Shown here: positions 62,265 to 64,000 of the stretch, one piece after another
How the letters are laid out: every line of letters starts with the position of its first letter
How positions within the stretch are numbered: the stretch's first letter is position 1
Origin: Tragulus kanchil
Taxonomy: Eukaryota > Chordata > Mammalia > Artiodactyla > Tragulidae
Assembly (NCBI GenBank): GCA_022376925.1
Contig: JAIOJX010000004.1
Coordinates: 121,669,123-121,733,122 of the forward strand
Direction: 5' to 3'
DNA length: 64,000 nt
Program-made: the position numbers and the translations under genes
Notes under the pieces: model-generated
Seen by the model: the letters and a program-made list of their open reading frames with translations, nothing else
Told to the model about the DNA's origin: nothing
The model's database searches: none

Positions 62265-64000
62265 CAGGACTTTTTTTAACTTAAACTAAGCTGTAAGAAA
62301 AAAAAATGAGTATTTTGGAAAGATACTGAAAAGAAAAAGGGCAATTCTGTTCCACCAGAACTGACACATGAAGCAACTAAAGTGCTTGTCTCCTGAGGCA
62401 CTCTTTCCTCTTACCTCTGATTGAATTTTTTTTTTACTTGGTTACTGCCTGCCTCCAGTTTACTTCATTCTAACTGCAAAGGTTCCAAACCCCAAACCAC
62501 TTTTTATCAAGGTTCCAAAATGGAAACATCCACGGTATGCCAAGTTTGGCTAAGGTACCAACCTTCAGAGTCATCAGTAAGACAAGACCTATGGGCACTA
62601 TGATTGGCCAAGCCTCGGTCATGTGACCTAGAACTTCACAGTGTGGATTTGGGCAGGCCGCACCACTAGAACTGGTGAAAAACAGTGTACCAAGGAAAGT
62701 GCTGTGCTGGGCAGATATCAAAACAAAAATATTTCCTAGCTATATCTATCTAGATGAGAGTACTGACTTAATCTTAAACTTTTTTGCTAATGCTACTTAG
62801 GCTTCATCTCTTCCTTTGAATCAGAGGTATCTCCAGATTTTTAAAGGCATATTTTGAAAGAGGGAGATTATATTCATTTTGGTTTGTATCAAAGCCAAGA
62901 ATAGGGTCCTGAATACAGGCATGCCCACCATAATTCTACAAACTGGTCGTTGTGATCGCAGGTTTTCACTAAATCAAAAGGTGATCCTCATACTAAATAT
63001 CAGTCTGTACTACAACAACATGACATTATATTTCTTTACATTTATCCCAAGGGTATATACTACTATTTTCAAATATGTCAACATGAAAAGAAAAATCTGA
63101 AATTCAAATGTCATTCTTTTTTTTTAATGTAAAATAAAAAAGGAAAAAAAAATAAAAACCTTCTCCATATCTCTCACTAGGTCTTCTATACATTCAATAT
63201 AAAACAAAAGAATGCTTTATACCATGAATTTCTTTTTTGCTGATAAGAAAATAATAAAAGTCCAAATGTCCTTGCAAGTGAATAACCTACCGAAAGCACC
63301 TTTATAAACACCATGTTAAAATGGAATAGTCATGATCAAACTAATGAGATCAAAGGAACAGGTCTCATTCCTAAGTGACTAATACTGAACATTTCCATGT
63401 GGCTGTTTCATGATAGCAGCTACAGGCAATGATTCCACACTCAAAGAGAAAAGCCATGGATCACCCATCTAGGCATGTGGCATGTATTATCTTACACGTC
63501 TTTAGTATCCTCTACAAAAGAGCCTGTGTTCATTTTTTTAAATATAGGCAACTGCATCCTCTAGAGATGAGAACAGCAAATGAAGAATCAAAACATCCCA
63601 TGTTCCTCATTACAACTGTAAATTGAACATATGCTTTTGTACACCATAAGCAATGACCCCAGTGGTAGAATAACCAACTATGGTAAGGTCTTGCCCTCCT
63701 AAAGTTTGGTTTTAATTACTTTATACACATCTTAAATGCCTAGATAATCTTACAATTTTTGATATTTAGTGATCATTTCTGGGTTAATTAAAAATGCTGA
63801 CAGTGCACATATTTTCAGAGCAGTCTTTCAAGAAGTAGAAAATTGAAATCAGTGTTTTGTGAGGTATTACAAATCAAAAAGGACTATTTTTTTTATGGTT
63901 ACAGGAGGCATTTTGGTTGGAGGTCACTTATCAATTCAACATTAAAGATATTTTAACATCTGGTATTTAAACACTAGACTTTTTGATTTCCTTTTTTTTT
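62265..64000. other. FGF10 downstream intergenic sequence
   Basis: No coding exon or transposon recognised. A small motif-rich spot at 62603-62628 has ATTGG, TTGGCCAA and GGTCATGTGACC. The rest is AT-rich with A/T runs around 63117-63155. Confidence 0.55.

Overview
The window is mammalian nuclear DNA from a ruminant. It is AT-rich and intronic, with no prokaryotic gene organisation, and it is full of ruminant retroposons: Bov-tA/Bov-A SINEs, 3' ends of the BovB LINE, and many tRNA-derived CHR-type SINEs. The only protein-coding gene I can support is FGF10 on the + strand. Exon 2 (104 bp, 45354-45457) and the complete terminal coding exon 3 (55869-56066, ending in TAG) are present with canonical splice sites. 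Exon 1 is absent, so positions 1-45353 are the 3' part of FGF10 intron 1. Positions 45458-55868 are intron 2. The 3'UTR and downstream flank follow. A very abundant CHR-like SINE subfamily hints at a particular ruminant lineage (possibly a basal one such as chevrotains), but this is only a guess.

The dominant structural signal is a ladder of 22 direct tandem duplications. Each has a period of about 1.08-1.18 kb, each is built from a different local sequence, and they recur about every 2-5 kb across the window. Second copies begin near 1575, 5620, 10817, 13190, 15999, 18734, 20653, 22447, 26234, 31743, 34138, 36057, 38037, 40088, 42168, 43993, 46710, 48637, 50652, 54850, 56996 and 60922. The copies are nearly identical. 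The differences I saw are mostly small indels, and the larger ones cluster at the 3' end of first copies and the 5' start of second copies. Several junctions carry short filler or microhomology. The pattern is best explained by unmerged overlapping contig or read ends in the assembly, not by biology. Collapsing the ladder removes about 24.6 kb and leaves roughly 39.4 kb of real sequence. Intron 2 shrinks from about 10.4 kb to about 6.0 kb.

The ladder breaks the gene model. FGF10 exon 3 appears three times: a 5' fragment with an intact acceptor (54759-54850), the complete exon (55869-56066), and a 3' fragment without an acceptor (56996-57184). Most SINEs and candidate regulatory motifs in the duplicated parts are likewise present two or three times.

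Layout: 1-45353 is intron 1 with SINEs, three MIR or MIR-like relics, a (TA)n microsatellite and two compact GC-rich candidate regulatory spots (an EGR1 consensus near 22031, and a GC-box/CCAAT/RFX-like cluster near 33977-34010). 45354-45457 is exon 2. 45458-55868 is intron 2 with Bov-tA, a BovB 3' end and several CHR-like SINEs. 55869-56066 is exon 3. About 56067-58632 is 3'UTR with several AATAAA signals, interrupted by a duplication. 58633-64000 is downstream flank with further SINEs. I see no previously undescribed coding system. The duplication ladder and the SINE subfamily are the observations worth following up.
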